Below are positions 34,423 through 41,334 of a stretch of DNA of 41,334 nt, in pieces (position 1 is the stretch's first letter; each line of letters starts with the position of its first letter). The DNA lies in NCBI GenBank assembly GCA_017620715.1, contig JAGAUN010000071.1:1-41334 (forward strand), in the 5' to 3' direction. The stretch is from Muribaculaceae bacterium. GTDB lineage: Bacteria > Bacteroidota > Bacteroidia > Bacteroidales > Muribaculaceae. Under the pieces are notes generated by a model that worked only from the letters and a program-made list of their open reading frames with translations, had not been told where the DNA came from and ran no database searches. Both the position numbers and the translations under genes were made by a program.

Positions 34423-35499
34423 TTACTCGGCAAGAATATCGAGATAGTAGGCTATGTAGTCGTCGACGCACTGCTCCCAGTTGAATTGCAGAGCACGTGT
34501 GCGGCAACGCGCCTCGGCGTAGGGGTCAACGTCGAAATGGGCGAGTCCGGTGTGCAGGTCGCGTGCCATGCTCTCAGGCTCCAGACGGTTGAAGTAATAT
34601 GCCGCATCGCCTCCCACTTCGGGCAGAGAGGTGAGCCCCGAGAGAAACGCCGGACGTCCGGCCGACATGGCCTCAAGCGGCGGCAATCCGAATCCCTCGC
34701 ATTGAGAGGGGAAGAGAAATGCACGGCAGTTGCGGTAAAGCCATATTTTGCTTGCCTCCGATACGCTGTCGAGCACCTTTACCCGGTCGGGCCGCTCGGC
34801 TACGAGTTTGCGCAGTTTCTCGGAAGCATGTGCCCATGTGCCGGCGAGCACCAAAGGGCCGATGTTGGCGGGCAGATGGTCGGTCATACGCACAAGCAGG
34901 TCAACATTTTTGTTGGGCTGCATATTGCTCAGATGGAGCAGGTAGCGTTGCGGTTCAAGCCCTTCAACCGGTGTAGATTCTGTCGCAGCCATAGTATCGG
35001 CCACACCGTTGTATATCACCCGGCGCGGGGCCGAGAGCTTGTAGTGGGCCAGTGTGTCGGCCATGGCGTAGCGCGATATGAATGCGAGGTAATGGGCCGA
35101 ACGAATGCGTTTGCGTACCCGCAGCCAGTTGACGAGGAGCGACAGCCCGTGTTTGTTGTGAATAAAATTCACATCATGTACCGTAACCAATTTTGCGCGG
35201 CATCGGCGCATATGGCGGAATGTGCTGTATTGGGTGGGGACGTGAAATATGTCGCTCTGCCAGTCGGGGCGGCGCTCTATCTCGGCCACGTCGGCATCTG
35301 TCACCTCGATATAATCGACTGTCGGCCCGAATATACCGGCCATACCTTTTGGCACTACGAAGCGGAAGCGCAGGTCATGCTCTTTGAGCAGATTCTCGCT
35401 GCGTGCGGCTATTCCTTTGCCGAGACGTGTCACGAACTCACTGAATCCACAGTATGGCAGACGCAGGGTATATGCTTCAATAGTAATGAGTCGGCTCAT
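34423..35499 (-). CDS. Family 4 glycosyltransferase (GT-B)
   Basis: A 358-residue GT-B fold enzyme. The N-terminal half contains Val-His-Asp-Val-Asn-Phe and Tyr-Asn-Gly-Val-Ala (linker). The C-terminal half shows the family-4 signature: Leu-His-Leu-Ser-Asn-x2-Pro-Asn-Lys-Asn-Val-Asp, then Phe-Pro-Ser-Gln-Cys-Glu-Gly-Phe-Gly-Leu-Pro-Pro-Leu-Glu-Ala-Met, the E-x7-E nucleotide-sugar site. A mannosyltransferase-like role in surface glycan assembly is likely but the sugar is unknown. The ATG at 35499 overlaps the trkA stop by four bases; the longer frame upstream is trkA read out of frame. It closes the sprA-to-glycosyltransferase run. Confidence 0.88.
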   Translation of the reverse strand: MSRLITIEAYTLRLPYCGFSEFVTRLGKGIAARSENLLKEHDLRFRFVVPKGMAGIFGPTVDYIEVTDADVAEIERRPDWQSDIFHVPTQYSTFRHMRRCRAKLVTVHDVNFIHNKHGLSLLVNWLRVRKRIRSAHYLAFISRYAMADTLAHYKLSAPRRVIYNGVADTMAATESTPVEGLEPQRYLLHLSNMQPNKNVDLLVRMTDHLPANIGPLVLAGTWAHASEKLRKLVAERPDRVKVLDSVSEASKIWLYRNCRAFLFPSQCEGFGLPPLEAMSAGRPAFLSGLTSLPEVGGDAAYYFNRLEPESMARDLHTGLAHFDVDPYAEARCRTRALQFNWEQCVDDYIAYYLDILAE

Positions 35500-36194
35500 G
35501 AGTTTTTGCGAAGAAGGTTGCGGAATGCTGCATCGGTGCCGAGGCAGGTAATATAGTCGCCCGAGAGCACGCGCCCGGCATCGGTATCGTCGTCGATAAT
35601 ATCCACGAGTTCGTATTGTGCATGCTCTATGCCCATTATGTTGCGTTTCTGCTCTTTGCGGCACACGGCTACGAGCTGCATGTCATAGTCTTTGGCAAGC
35701 GGGAGCGTATCGTACCGCAGACCTACTAAAAATTCCGGCACACGGAATTTGAGTACATGGTGAGTGGAGTCGATGCGCAACGACTGCGTGTCGGTTCCAA
35801 GTGCCATCTCGTTGACCAGATCTGCAGCGGCCCGTTGTTCGGGGGTGATTATACGGTCGAGGTTGAAACTCTCGAGTATCGATTCGTGGAGCTTGTCGAT
35901 GGCACGGGCGTAGATATGCGGCACTCCGAGTTTCTTGAGCAATGCAACGGTGCGTATGCTCGCACCGAAGTTCTCGCCGATAGCCACTATTACCAAGTCG
36001 ACGTTTTTGAGCGGGAGCACACCTAATGATACTTCGTCGGTCGAATCGATTATATAGGCTGTGGATATGAAGTCTTTGATTGACTCTACGAGAGAGGGGT
36101 CTTTGTCGGCGCCAATCACCTCATTGCCCATTTTTGTAAGGTCAATGGCCAAGTTCGAGCCGTAAATACCTAAGCCGATTATAAGATAGCGCAT
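35496..36194 (-). CDS. trkA: Potassium uptake regulatory subunit TrkA/KtrA
   Basis: Cytoplasmic RCK protein that binds NAD(H) or ATP and gates the TrkH/KtrB channel. The 232-residue product begins with a Rossmann Gly-Leu-Gly-Ile-Tyr-Gly at 7-12, followed by Gly-Ala-Asp-Lys-Asp, Asp-Ser-Thr-Asp-Glu and Val-Ile-Val-Ala-Ile-Gly-Glu (RCK-N, about 1-130). An RCK-C domain (about 145-232) follows. A single RCK unit of this length is KtrA-like rather than the double-length E. coli TrkA. The ATG at 36194 is used instead of one 18 codons upstream, because it opens the Rossmann strand. It starts 16 bases after trkH. Confidence 0.93.
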   Translation of the reverse strand: MRYLIIGLGIYGSNLAIDLTKMGNEVIGADKDPSLVESIKDFISTAYIIDSTDEVSLGVLPLKNVDLVIVAIGENFGASIRTVALLKKLGVPHIYARAIDKLHESILESFNLDRIITPEQRAAADLVNEMALGTDTQSLRIDSTHHVLKFRVPEFLVGLRYDTLPLAKDYDMQLVAVCRKEQKRNIMGIEHAQYELVDIIDDDTDAGRVLSGDYITCLGTDAAFRNLLRKNS

Positions 36195-36210
36195 ATATAT
36201 AAGGGTTGGA

Positions 36211-38100
36211 TTAGTTGATGATGATATTGTCGGATGGGAATTGCACACTTTGCAGATGCTCGTGCCGTACCAGGCCGGTCACAAGTGAAATCAATCCTAC
36301 TCTGCCCACAAACATGGCAACACACAGCATCACTTTCGAGGCGGTGCCAAGCGATGCGGTGATACCGAGCGACGAGCCTACGGTAAACAGTGCCGACAGA
36401 CATTCGAACATCACATCGCGCACCGGCAACGCGGGCTCGAGTGCCAGGACGGTAAACGACAGTATGAAGTAAGAGAGTATCGATAACGCCACCACGGCGT
36501 TGGCTCTGCGTATTGAGCCTATTGCTATGCTGCGTGAGAATGCCGTGACTTTGTCAGATCCCGTGACTATGGCGCGAAGATTGAGCCAGATGGCGGCGAG
36601 GGTGTTGACTTTGATACCGCCGGCGGTTGACTGCGATGCGCCGCCAATCCACATCAGCAACATCACCATTATCAGGGTTGTGGGGAGGAATCGAGCCGGG
36701 TCGACCGAAACGAAACCGGCCGATCGGGGAGTGGCCGCATTAAAGACCGATTGTGTGATTTTTTCCCAAAGGCTCATACCCTGAAGCGTGTTGTGGTACT
36801 CGAGTATGAAAAACATTACCGCCGATACCAGGAAGAGCAAGCCGAAGGTTACTATTACTATCTTGGTATTCATGTTGAACAGGTGCACCGGTCTTGCATC
36901 GCCGGTGTCAGCCGAGGGGCGCCGCACAAGGGCTACGGCGCGGCGCAGCTTCTCCTTCACGGCATCGCGCATGTTCACGAGTATAGGGAATCCTACCGCT
37001 CCCGATATTATGAGTAGCGACATTACCCAATATATAGGTATGTTGCGTCCGAGCAGCAGCGGGCTGGAGAATCCGTCGTGGATAGTTGAGAATCCGGCAT
37101 TGCAGAATCCCGATATGGCGTGAAATGTAGCGAACCCTATCTCTTGCGAAGTGGTCAGCCCGAGAGTGGAGTGGATGGAGAAGAAAATCATTACCGCTCC
37201 GAGTAACTCCACAACAATGGTAAACCCGAGTATATATAGTAATGTGGGAACGAGGGCATTAATTGTCTTGGAGTACACCATGTCTTTGAGCATCAGCTGC
37301 GAGTAGATTGATGCGCTTCCGCTGAAAAACAGGGCGAAGAAGCTCGTGAATGTCAAGACGCCGATGGCTCCTATCTGCATCAGCACGGCCAGAATGGTGA
37401 GCCCTAAGGGGGTGAAAGTGGCTGATATGTCGACCGGGGTAAGTCCTGTGATACTCACTGCGCTGGTGCTCACAAAGAGGGCGTCGATATAGCTCAGGTC
37501 GGTGTAGGAGCATTTTGGCAGATGAAGCAAAAATGAGCCCAACAGTATGAATACCAGAAAACTGCCCGACATGAGCAGCGACGGGTTGGTGCGTCGCCCT
37601 ACCATGCGAAACAGAGCATGCGACAGTGTCACGACACTATAGGCCGTGAGCACCGGATAAAGATAGTAGTTGGAGTACAGTATCTTTTCGAGCCATGGCA
37701 ACCACGGATTCTCGGGATGCGGGTAGAGCAGCGGCATGAGGGTGGTAAGCACAGCTATATCTACTATCCACTTTATGATACGCGAGTCGCGCAGGGTGAC
37801 GCGCATACGCAGTATTATGTTGTATAGTATATTGATTATAAATACAATCTGTGCGGTGCGCACAGTGGCGCGGATTGAGGCGTATGATGCCGGTGTATGG
37901 TCGTAGCCGGCATGTATCACCATAGACATTATACATACCAATGCCGCTATACAGGTTGCAGCCATAAGCATATTGCCTATGGCATCGAGTATTGTAGATG
38001 TGCGCATCGACCATCGTTCCATGCCCATGCGCCAGAAATAGAGGCGGCGCTTAATGCGCTGCTTCAGTCCGGGGTGGCCGTGTGATGAGTGATGCGACAT
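36211..38100 (-). CDS. trkH: Potassium transporter TrkH/KtrB family
   Basis: A 629-residue inner-membrane K+ translocating subunit. An N-terminal block of about 150 residues with several extra hydrophobic segments precedes the canonical core; this extension is longer than in KtrB. Four pore loops carry the filter glycines: Ser-Ile-Thr-Gly-Leu-Thr, Gly-Phe-Cys-Asn-Ala-Gly-Phe-Ser, Arg-Ser-Ala-Gly-Phe, and Gly-Ser-Ser-Leu-Gly-Ile-Thr. Gly-Gly-Ala-Ser-Gln-Ser-Thr-Ala-Gly-Gly-Ile-Lys-x-Asn also matches the family. It works with the adjacent TrkA. It follows the ABC-F gene by 45 bases without a recognisable promoter, so co-transcription is likely. Confidence 0.94.
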   Translation of the reverse strand: MSHHSSHGHPGLKQRIKRRLYFWRMGMERWSMRTSTILDAIGNMLMAATCIAALVCIMSMVIHAGYDHTPASYASIRATVRTAQIVFIINILYNIILRMRVTLRDSRIIKWIVDIAVLTTLMPLLYPHPENPWLPWLEKILYSNYYLYPVLTAYSVVTLSHALFRMVGRRTNPSLLMSGSFLVFILLGSFLLHLPKCSYTDLSYIDALFVSTSAVSITGLTPVDISATFTPLGLTILAVLMQIGAIGVLTFTSFFALFFSGSASIYSQLMLKDMVYSKTINALVPTLLYILGFTIVVELLGAVMIFFSIHSTLGLTTSQEIGFATFHAISGFCNAGFSTIHDGFSSPLLLGRNIPIYWVMSLLIISGAVGFPILVNMRDAVKEKLRRAVALVRRPSADTGDARPVHLFNMNTKIVIVTFGLLFLVSAVMFFILEYHNTLQGMSLWEKITQSVFNAATPRSAGFVSVDPARFLPTTLIMVMLLMWIGGASQSTAGGIKVNTLAAIWLNLRAIVTGSDKVTAFSRSIAIGSIRRANAVVALSILSYFILSFTVLALEPALPVRDVMFECLSALFTVGSSLGITASLGTASKVMLCVAMFVGRVGLISLVTGLVRHEHLQSVQFPSDNIIIN

Positions 38101-38145
38101 TTCGATACGTGATTGTTCAGCGGTTATGCACGGTGATTTTGGAGG

Positions 38146-40032
38146 TTATGAGTCGAGTTCCGAGAGCTCGAGCCAGCGTAGCTCCTTCTCATCGAGCAGG
38201 GTGTTGAGCTCGTTGTAGCGCTTGGCCAGTTCCGCGGCGTCGGTAAGCGTCTCTCCCGAACTAAAACGCTCGTCGAGAGTATTACGTTCGGCCGTGAGAG
38301 TATCGATTTCCGAGGTAAGGGCCTCGAATTCCTGACGTTCCTTAAAACTCATCTTTCGTGGGCGCTCGGCAACCTGACGCGTGCGTGCGGGTGCATTCTT
38401 CTCTTTTGACTCGGCCAGTGATTTAAGGTGAGCGTCGCGTTCTGTGCGCCATTTGCGATACTCCGAGTAGGTGCCGGGGAAGTCGCGTATATCGCCGTTC
38501 CCCTCCATAATCCAGAGGTGGTCAACAATATTGTCGAGGAAAAAGCGGTCGTGCGACACCACTATCAGACATCCCTTAAAGTCGCGCAGGTACTCCTCGA
38601 GAATCCCCAAGGTGAGTATGTCGAGGTCGTTGGTCGGCTCGTCGAGTATCAGGAAGTTGGGCTGCTGCATAAGTATTGTTGCCAGATACAGACGGCTGCG
38701 CTCACCGCCGCTGAGAGTATGTATATACTTCTGCTGGTCGGCCGGGGTGAAGAGAAATCTGTTGAGCCACTGCATGGGGCTGAGATTTACGCCCTGCGCA
38801 AGCTGTATCTCCTCGGCCAGATCGGTTACAGCGTCGATTACTTTCTTTTGAGGGTCGAAATCGATGCCTGTCTGCGAATAGTAGCCGAAGCGTACGGTGG
38901 TGCCCACATCCCATTCGCCGGAGTCGGGTTTCACCAATCCCTGAAGCATCTTTATGAGGGTTGACTTTCCCACTCCGTTGGGGCCTATTATGCCGAGCTT
39001 TTCGTAGCGGGCAAATGTGTATGAGAAGTCGGATAATATCACCTTGTCGCCCCAGCGCTTGCTGATGTGCTTGGCCTCAAAAATCTTTGACCCGATATAC
39101 GATGCTTTGGCCGATGATAGCTCGATAGTGGCATTGTCGGGGCGGTAACTGTCGACGGCACGTTTCAGCTCATGGAAAGCATCGATGCGGTAGCGTGCTT
39201 TGCCGGCACGAGCCTGCGGCTGACGGCTCATCCATTCCTGCTCGCGGCGCAGAGTGTTGCGGCGGCGGTCGTTGGCAGCGGCGAGCGCTTCTATGCGTTC
39301 CTTGCGCCGGCGCACAAAGTCGGTGTAGTTGCCCGGGTAGGAGTATATGCGCTGGTCATCAAGCTCGATAATGCGGTTGCACACCTCGTCGAGAAAATAT
39401 CTGTCGTGAGTGACCAGAAGCAGGGTGAGATTCTGGCGGCTGAGAAACTGTTGCAGCCATTCTATCGACTCCACGTCGAGGTGGTTGGTGGGCTCGTCGA
39501 GAATCAGCAGCTGTGGGTCGGAGAGCAGGGCGTTGGCTATGGCAATGCGTTTAAGCTGACCGCCGGAGAGGGTCTCTACAGGTGAATCGAGATTGGTTAT
39601 ATCGAGCCTGTGAAGCATCTGGCGCAGCCTGTCAAGGAAATCCCATGCTCCGAGCGAGTCCATCTCGGCCGATGCCTCCAATATGCGTTGCTGATTGTTG
39701 GATAGCAGCGCTTTTTCGTATTGAAGAGTGGCGCGGGCATGGGGCACATCAGGTATATGCAGGCATGCCTCAAGCACCGTATGACCTGTCTGAAAACATG
39801 GATGTTGCTCAACAATGCTCACTCTCAAATCGTTGCGTAGTGTCACAGTTCCGCTGTCGGGGCTGTCGAGACCCGCAATGATACGCAGCAGGGTGGTCTT
39901 ACCGGTACCGTTTTTGGCTATCAGCCCTATTTTGTCGCCCTGACTGATGCCGAGCGACACAGAGTCGAATATCATGCGATAGCCGAAGCTTTTGGTGAGG
40001 TTTTCAATCTGTAGATAACTGATTGTCGACAT
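38146..40032 (-). CDS. ABC-F ATPase, Uup-like
   Basis: A 628-residue soluble twin-ATPase of the ABC-F family, which acts on ribosomes or on branched DNA intermediates rather than in transport. Walker A sites are Ala-Lys-Asn-Gly-Thr-Gly-Lys-Thr (39-46) and Gly-Pro-Asn-Gly-Val-Gly-Lys-Ser (second half). Both halves have Leu-Ser-Gly-Gly signatures and Leu-Asp-Glu-Pro-Thr-Asn-His/Asp-Leu-Asp Walker B loops. The inter-domain linker (about 240-300) is helical and charged. A C-terminal coiled-coil (about 560-628) points to the Uup branch. No membrane segments. It starts 5 bases after the sprA stop. Confidence 0.92.
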   Translation of the reverse strand: MSTISYLQIENLTKSFGYRMIFDSVSLGISQGDKIGLIAKNGTGKTTLLRIIAGLDSPDSGTVTLRNDLRVSIVEQHPCFQTGHTVLEACLHIPDVPHARATLQYEKALLSNNQQRILEASAEMDSLGAWDFLDRLRQMLHRLDITNLDSPVETLSGGQLKRIAIANALLSDPQLLILDEPTNHLDVESIEWLQQFLSRQNLTLLLVTHDRYFLDEVCNRIIELDDQRIYSYPGNYTDFVRRRKERIEALAAANDRRRNTLRREQEWMSRQPQARAGKARYRIDAFHELKRAVDSYRPDNATIELSSAKASYIGSKIFEAKHISKRWGDKVILSDFSYTFARYEKLGIIGPNGVGKSTLIKMLQGLVKPDSGEWDVGTTVRFGYYSQTGIDFDPQKKVIDAVTDLAEEIQLAQGVNLSPMQWLNRFLFTPADQQKYIHTLSGGERSRLYLATILMQQPNFLILDEPTNDLDILTLGILEEYLRDFKGCLIVVSHDRFFLDNIVDHLWIMEGNGDIRDFPGTYSEYRKWRTERDAHLKSLAESKEKNAPARTRQVAERPRKMSFKERQEFEALTSEIDTLTAERNTLDERFSSGETLTDAAELAKRYNELNTLLDEKELRWLELSELDS

Positions 40033-40037
40033 AATGG

Positions 40038-41216
40038 TCAGCGGGCTAATGAGAAGTTAAACGATAGGTCGAATGCCGTGTTGTTGGTGGGATAGGCTGT
40101 TGACGAAACCAGAGGGGTATTTATCTGGTGTTCGAAGTAAAGGCCGAGGGTCATACGGCGACTAAGTATGTATTTCGCTGTGATGTTGAACGATATGGTC
40201 CGTGTACCCGATGTAGCCTGTGTGAATGAATTTTCGATGCGGCGTATGAGCGCCTGGGTGAAGGAATACGAGAAGTCGGCGTTCATGGTCAGGTCATTGC
40301 TCACGCCGGTCTGCTTCCCTTTAAGTTTAAGCACGGTATTGAAGCCTACTATCTTGTAGCCGAATCCGGCCTTGAATCCTCGCTGATTGGCTTCCACAAT
40401 CTGGGCGGCGGATGTGTTGAGGGTCACGGTGCGTTGGTCGCGGTATTCGGCGTTGAATGTCATATTGTTGTACAGACTGGCGGTTACACCGATAAGGGGC
40501 GCGAAGCGTTCGGTGATGCTTACCGACGATATGTTGTAGGGCGAGGAGGGTATCGGGTTGCCCGTGAGCTCGTCGATTGTGAAGCCTATGTTCTGTCCGT
40601 CGGCCGAAATCCAGTTGAGATACGACGAGTATGAGCCTACCGTATATGTGCACTGGTATGCGTGGTTGAGGGTAAGGGTCTTGAATATCGAGCGTATGGC
40701 CGGTATGTAGATGAGTCCGTCGTAGGTGATGCGCCAGTTGGGGAGTATATGGGCCAGTGAGGGGAAGGGTTCGAGATACTGTTTCGATGCGTTGCCTCCG
40801 GAGTATGCGGCCAGGAATGCCGGGATGAGCACGTCTGACGATGTACGGCTCACAGTGCCCAATGCCGGATTGAAAGGTGTTCCGGCTTCGGGACGACCCT
40901 CCATAAATCCGGTGGAAGGATAGTTGAGGCCACGGTACTGTGCCTCTACGCGCTCAGCCACAACCGGTATGTTTGACAGGAACTTGTCGAATGTGGCGCT
41001 CTGATAGCCATTGTCGGGGTTCGATGTACGCAGTGCCGTGGCTATGGCGCAGTGGGTCTTGGTATAACTTCCGCCGAATGCTGTGGGCATGTCGGGATAC
41101 ATAAACTGTATCTGCTGGGTGCGGTTGTCGGTACGGTTGGCAGTGAGCTGTATCTTCAGACCGCGTACGGGCTCGAGGGTGAGGTCGATATTTACCTCGT
41201 TGGAGTGCGAGTACAT
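40038..41216 (-). CDS. sprA: Cell-surface translocon protein SprA, C-terminal part (5' end missing or broken)
   Basis: The 392 residues from the first Met at 41216 match the C-terminal end of SprA (Sov), the giant outer-membrane barrel through which type IX cargo leaves the cell. Visible family features are Leu-Glu-Pro-Val-Arg-Gly-Leu-Lys-Ile, Asn-Arg-Thr-Asp, Asn-Ile-Pro-Val-Val-Ala, and repeated amphipathic barrel strands such as Glu-Tyr-Arg-Asp-Gln-Arg-Thr-Val-Thr-Leu-Asn. SprA proteins exceed 2,000 residues, so most of the gene should lie beyond the right edge. However, the same frame meets TAG at 41256-41258 and again at 41319-41321. The call is therefore a fragment, cut by an insertion, frameshift or assembly join near 41217-41255. 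The internal Met at 41216 is not a real start. Confidence 0.82.
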   Translation of the reverse strand: MYSHSNEVNIDLTLEPVRGLKIQLTANRTDNRTQQIQFMYPDMPTAFGGSYTKTHCAIATALRTSNPDNGYQSATFDKFLSNIPVVAERVEAQYRGLNYPSTGFMEGRPEAGTPFNPALGTVSRTSSDVLIPAFLAAYSGGNASKQYLEPFPSLAHILPNWRITYDGLIYIPAIRSIFKTLTLNHAYQCTYTVGSYSSYLNWISADGQNIGFTIDELTGNPIPSSPYNISSVSITERFAPLIGVTASLYNNMTFNAEYRDQRTVTLNTSAAQIVEANQRGFKAGFGYKIVGFNTVLKLKGKQTGVSNDLTMNADFSYSFTQALIRRIENSFTQATSGTRTISFNITAKYILSRRMTLGLYFEHQINTPLVSSTAYPTNNTAFDLSFNFSLAR

Positions 41217-41334
41217 GGCGGGAGAGGTCTGTCCGGTATACCTTGGAGATCCGTTCTATCGCGTCTTTGACAATCTGACAACCTCCAGAACAGGTCTGTA
41301 TGACCGTCTGGAGGTGTGCTATGAACCTGTGATA
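41217..41334. other. Unassigned right-edge sequence that breaks the sprA frame
   Basis: No minus-strand frame here continues SprA convincingly. The sprA frame has two stops. On the plus strand a frame from the ATG at 41215 stays open to the edge and reads like an ordinary protein (Gly-Asp-Pro-Phe-Tyr-Arg-Val-Phe...), but I do not recognise it. The stretch also holds the inverted repeat at 41281-41315. Confidence 0.4.
41281..41315. repeat. Inverted repeat near the right edge
   Basis: ACCTCCAGA (41281-41289) and TCTGGAGGT (41307-41315) are perfect 9-bp inverted copies. Inside, GGTC (41293-41296) pairs with GACC (41302-41305). The hairpin lies in the sequence that does not fit sprA. Confidence 0.6.

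Noticed and set aside
34345-35556. A 403-codon plus-strand open frame opposite the GT4 gene
   Set aside because: It lies antisense to a complete GT-B enzyme with catalytic motifs. It has no signal, no domain and no promoter.
1-41334. tRNA, rRNA, CRISPR arrays, insertion sequences, prophage or integrase genes
   Set aside because: I saw no cloverleaf-like sequence, no regularly spaced repeats, and no transposase or recombinase motifs in any gene. The right-edge repeat is too short and incomplete to call an element.

Overview
The window looks like chromosomal DNA from a Bacteroidales gut commensal; a Muribaculaceae-like genome is my inference. The evidence is internal. Upstream regions carry Bacteroidetes-type promoters (a -7 box TAnnTTTG with a TTTG-like -33 box) and lack strong Shine-Dalgarno sequences. 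There are many lipoproteins and families typical of the phylum: DUF4493/PCMD, DUF4923, DUF5106 and SprA. Almost every base is coding. I saw no tRNA, rRNA, CRISPR array, insertion sequence or phage genes.

Layout. Positions 1-4590 are on the minus strand: the start of galactokinase (cut by the left edge), a thioredoxin-fold lipoprotein, a tiny repeat-containing lipoprotein, a SulP anion transporter with a STAS domain, and an OmpA-family porin. Positions 4868-11843 are a tight plus-strand run: dxr, rseP, rlmI, a dipeptidyl peptidase III, recR and a GNAT acetyltransferase. Positions 11880-18141 are a tight seven-gene minus-strand run, in transcription order: DUF5106/thioredoxin-like protein, DoxX, mnmA, bifunctional nuclease-family protein, nucleoside-type MFS transporter, rsmE and kdsA. 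clpB plus a lipoprotein (18318-21428, +) converge on a DUF4923 protein and glycosyltransferase pair (21511-22965, -).

Positions 23125-29073 (+) hold the most distinctive block: a DUF4493/PCMD lipoprotein, two homologous outer-membrane beta-barrels, and a second PCMD lipoprotein, ending at a strong hairpin terminator. From 29160 to the right edge everything is on the minus strand. One unit is uvrD/pcrA-like helicase, nspC, glycosyltransferase and radC. The other is sprA (3' part), ABC-F ATPase, trkH, trkA and a family-4 glycosyltransferase.

How the genes work together. Most of the window is core housekeeping: isoprenoid precursor synthesis, envelope proteolysis, rRNA and tRNA modification, recombination repair, KDO synthesis for LPS, protein disaggregation, potassium uptake and type IX secretion. 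The accessory content is surface-directed, chiefly the PCMD/barrel operon, which I put forward as the best candidate for an undescribed system. Two sequence anomalies deserve checking: an 11-base homopolymer inside the helicase gene, and loss of the sprA reading frame about 80-120 bases before the right edge.
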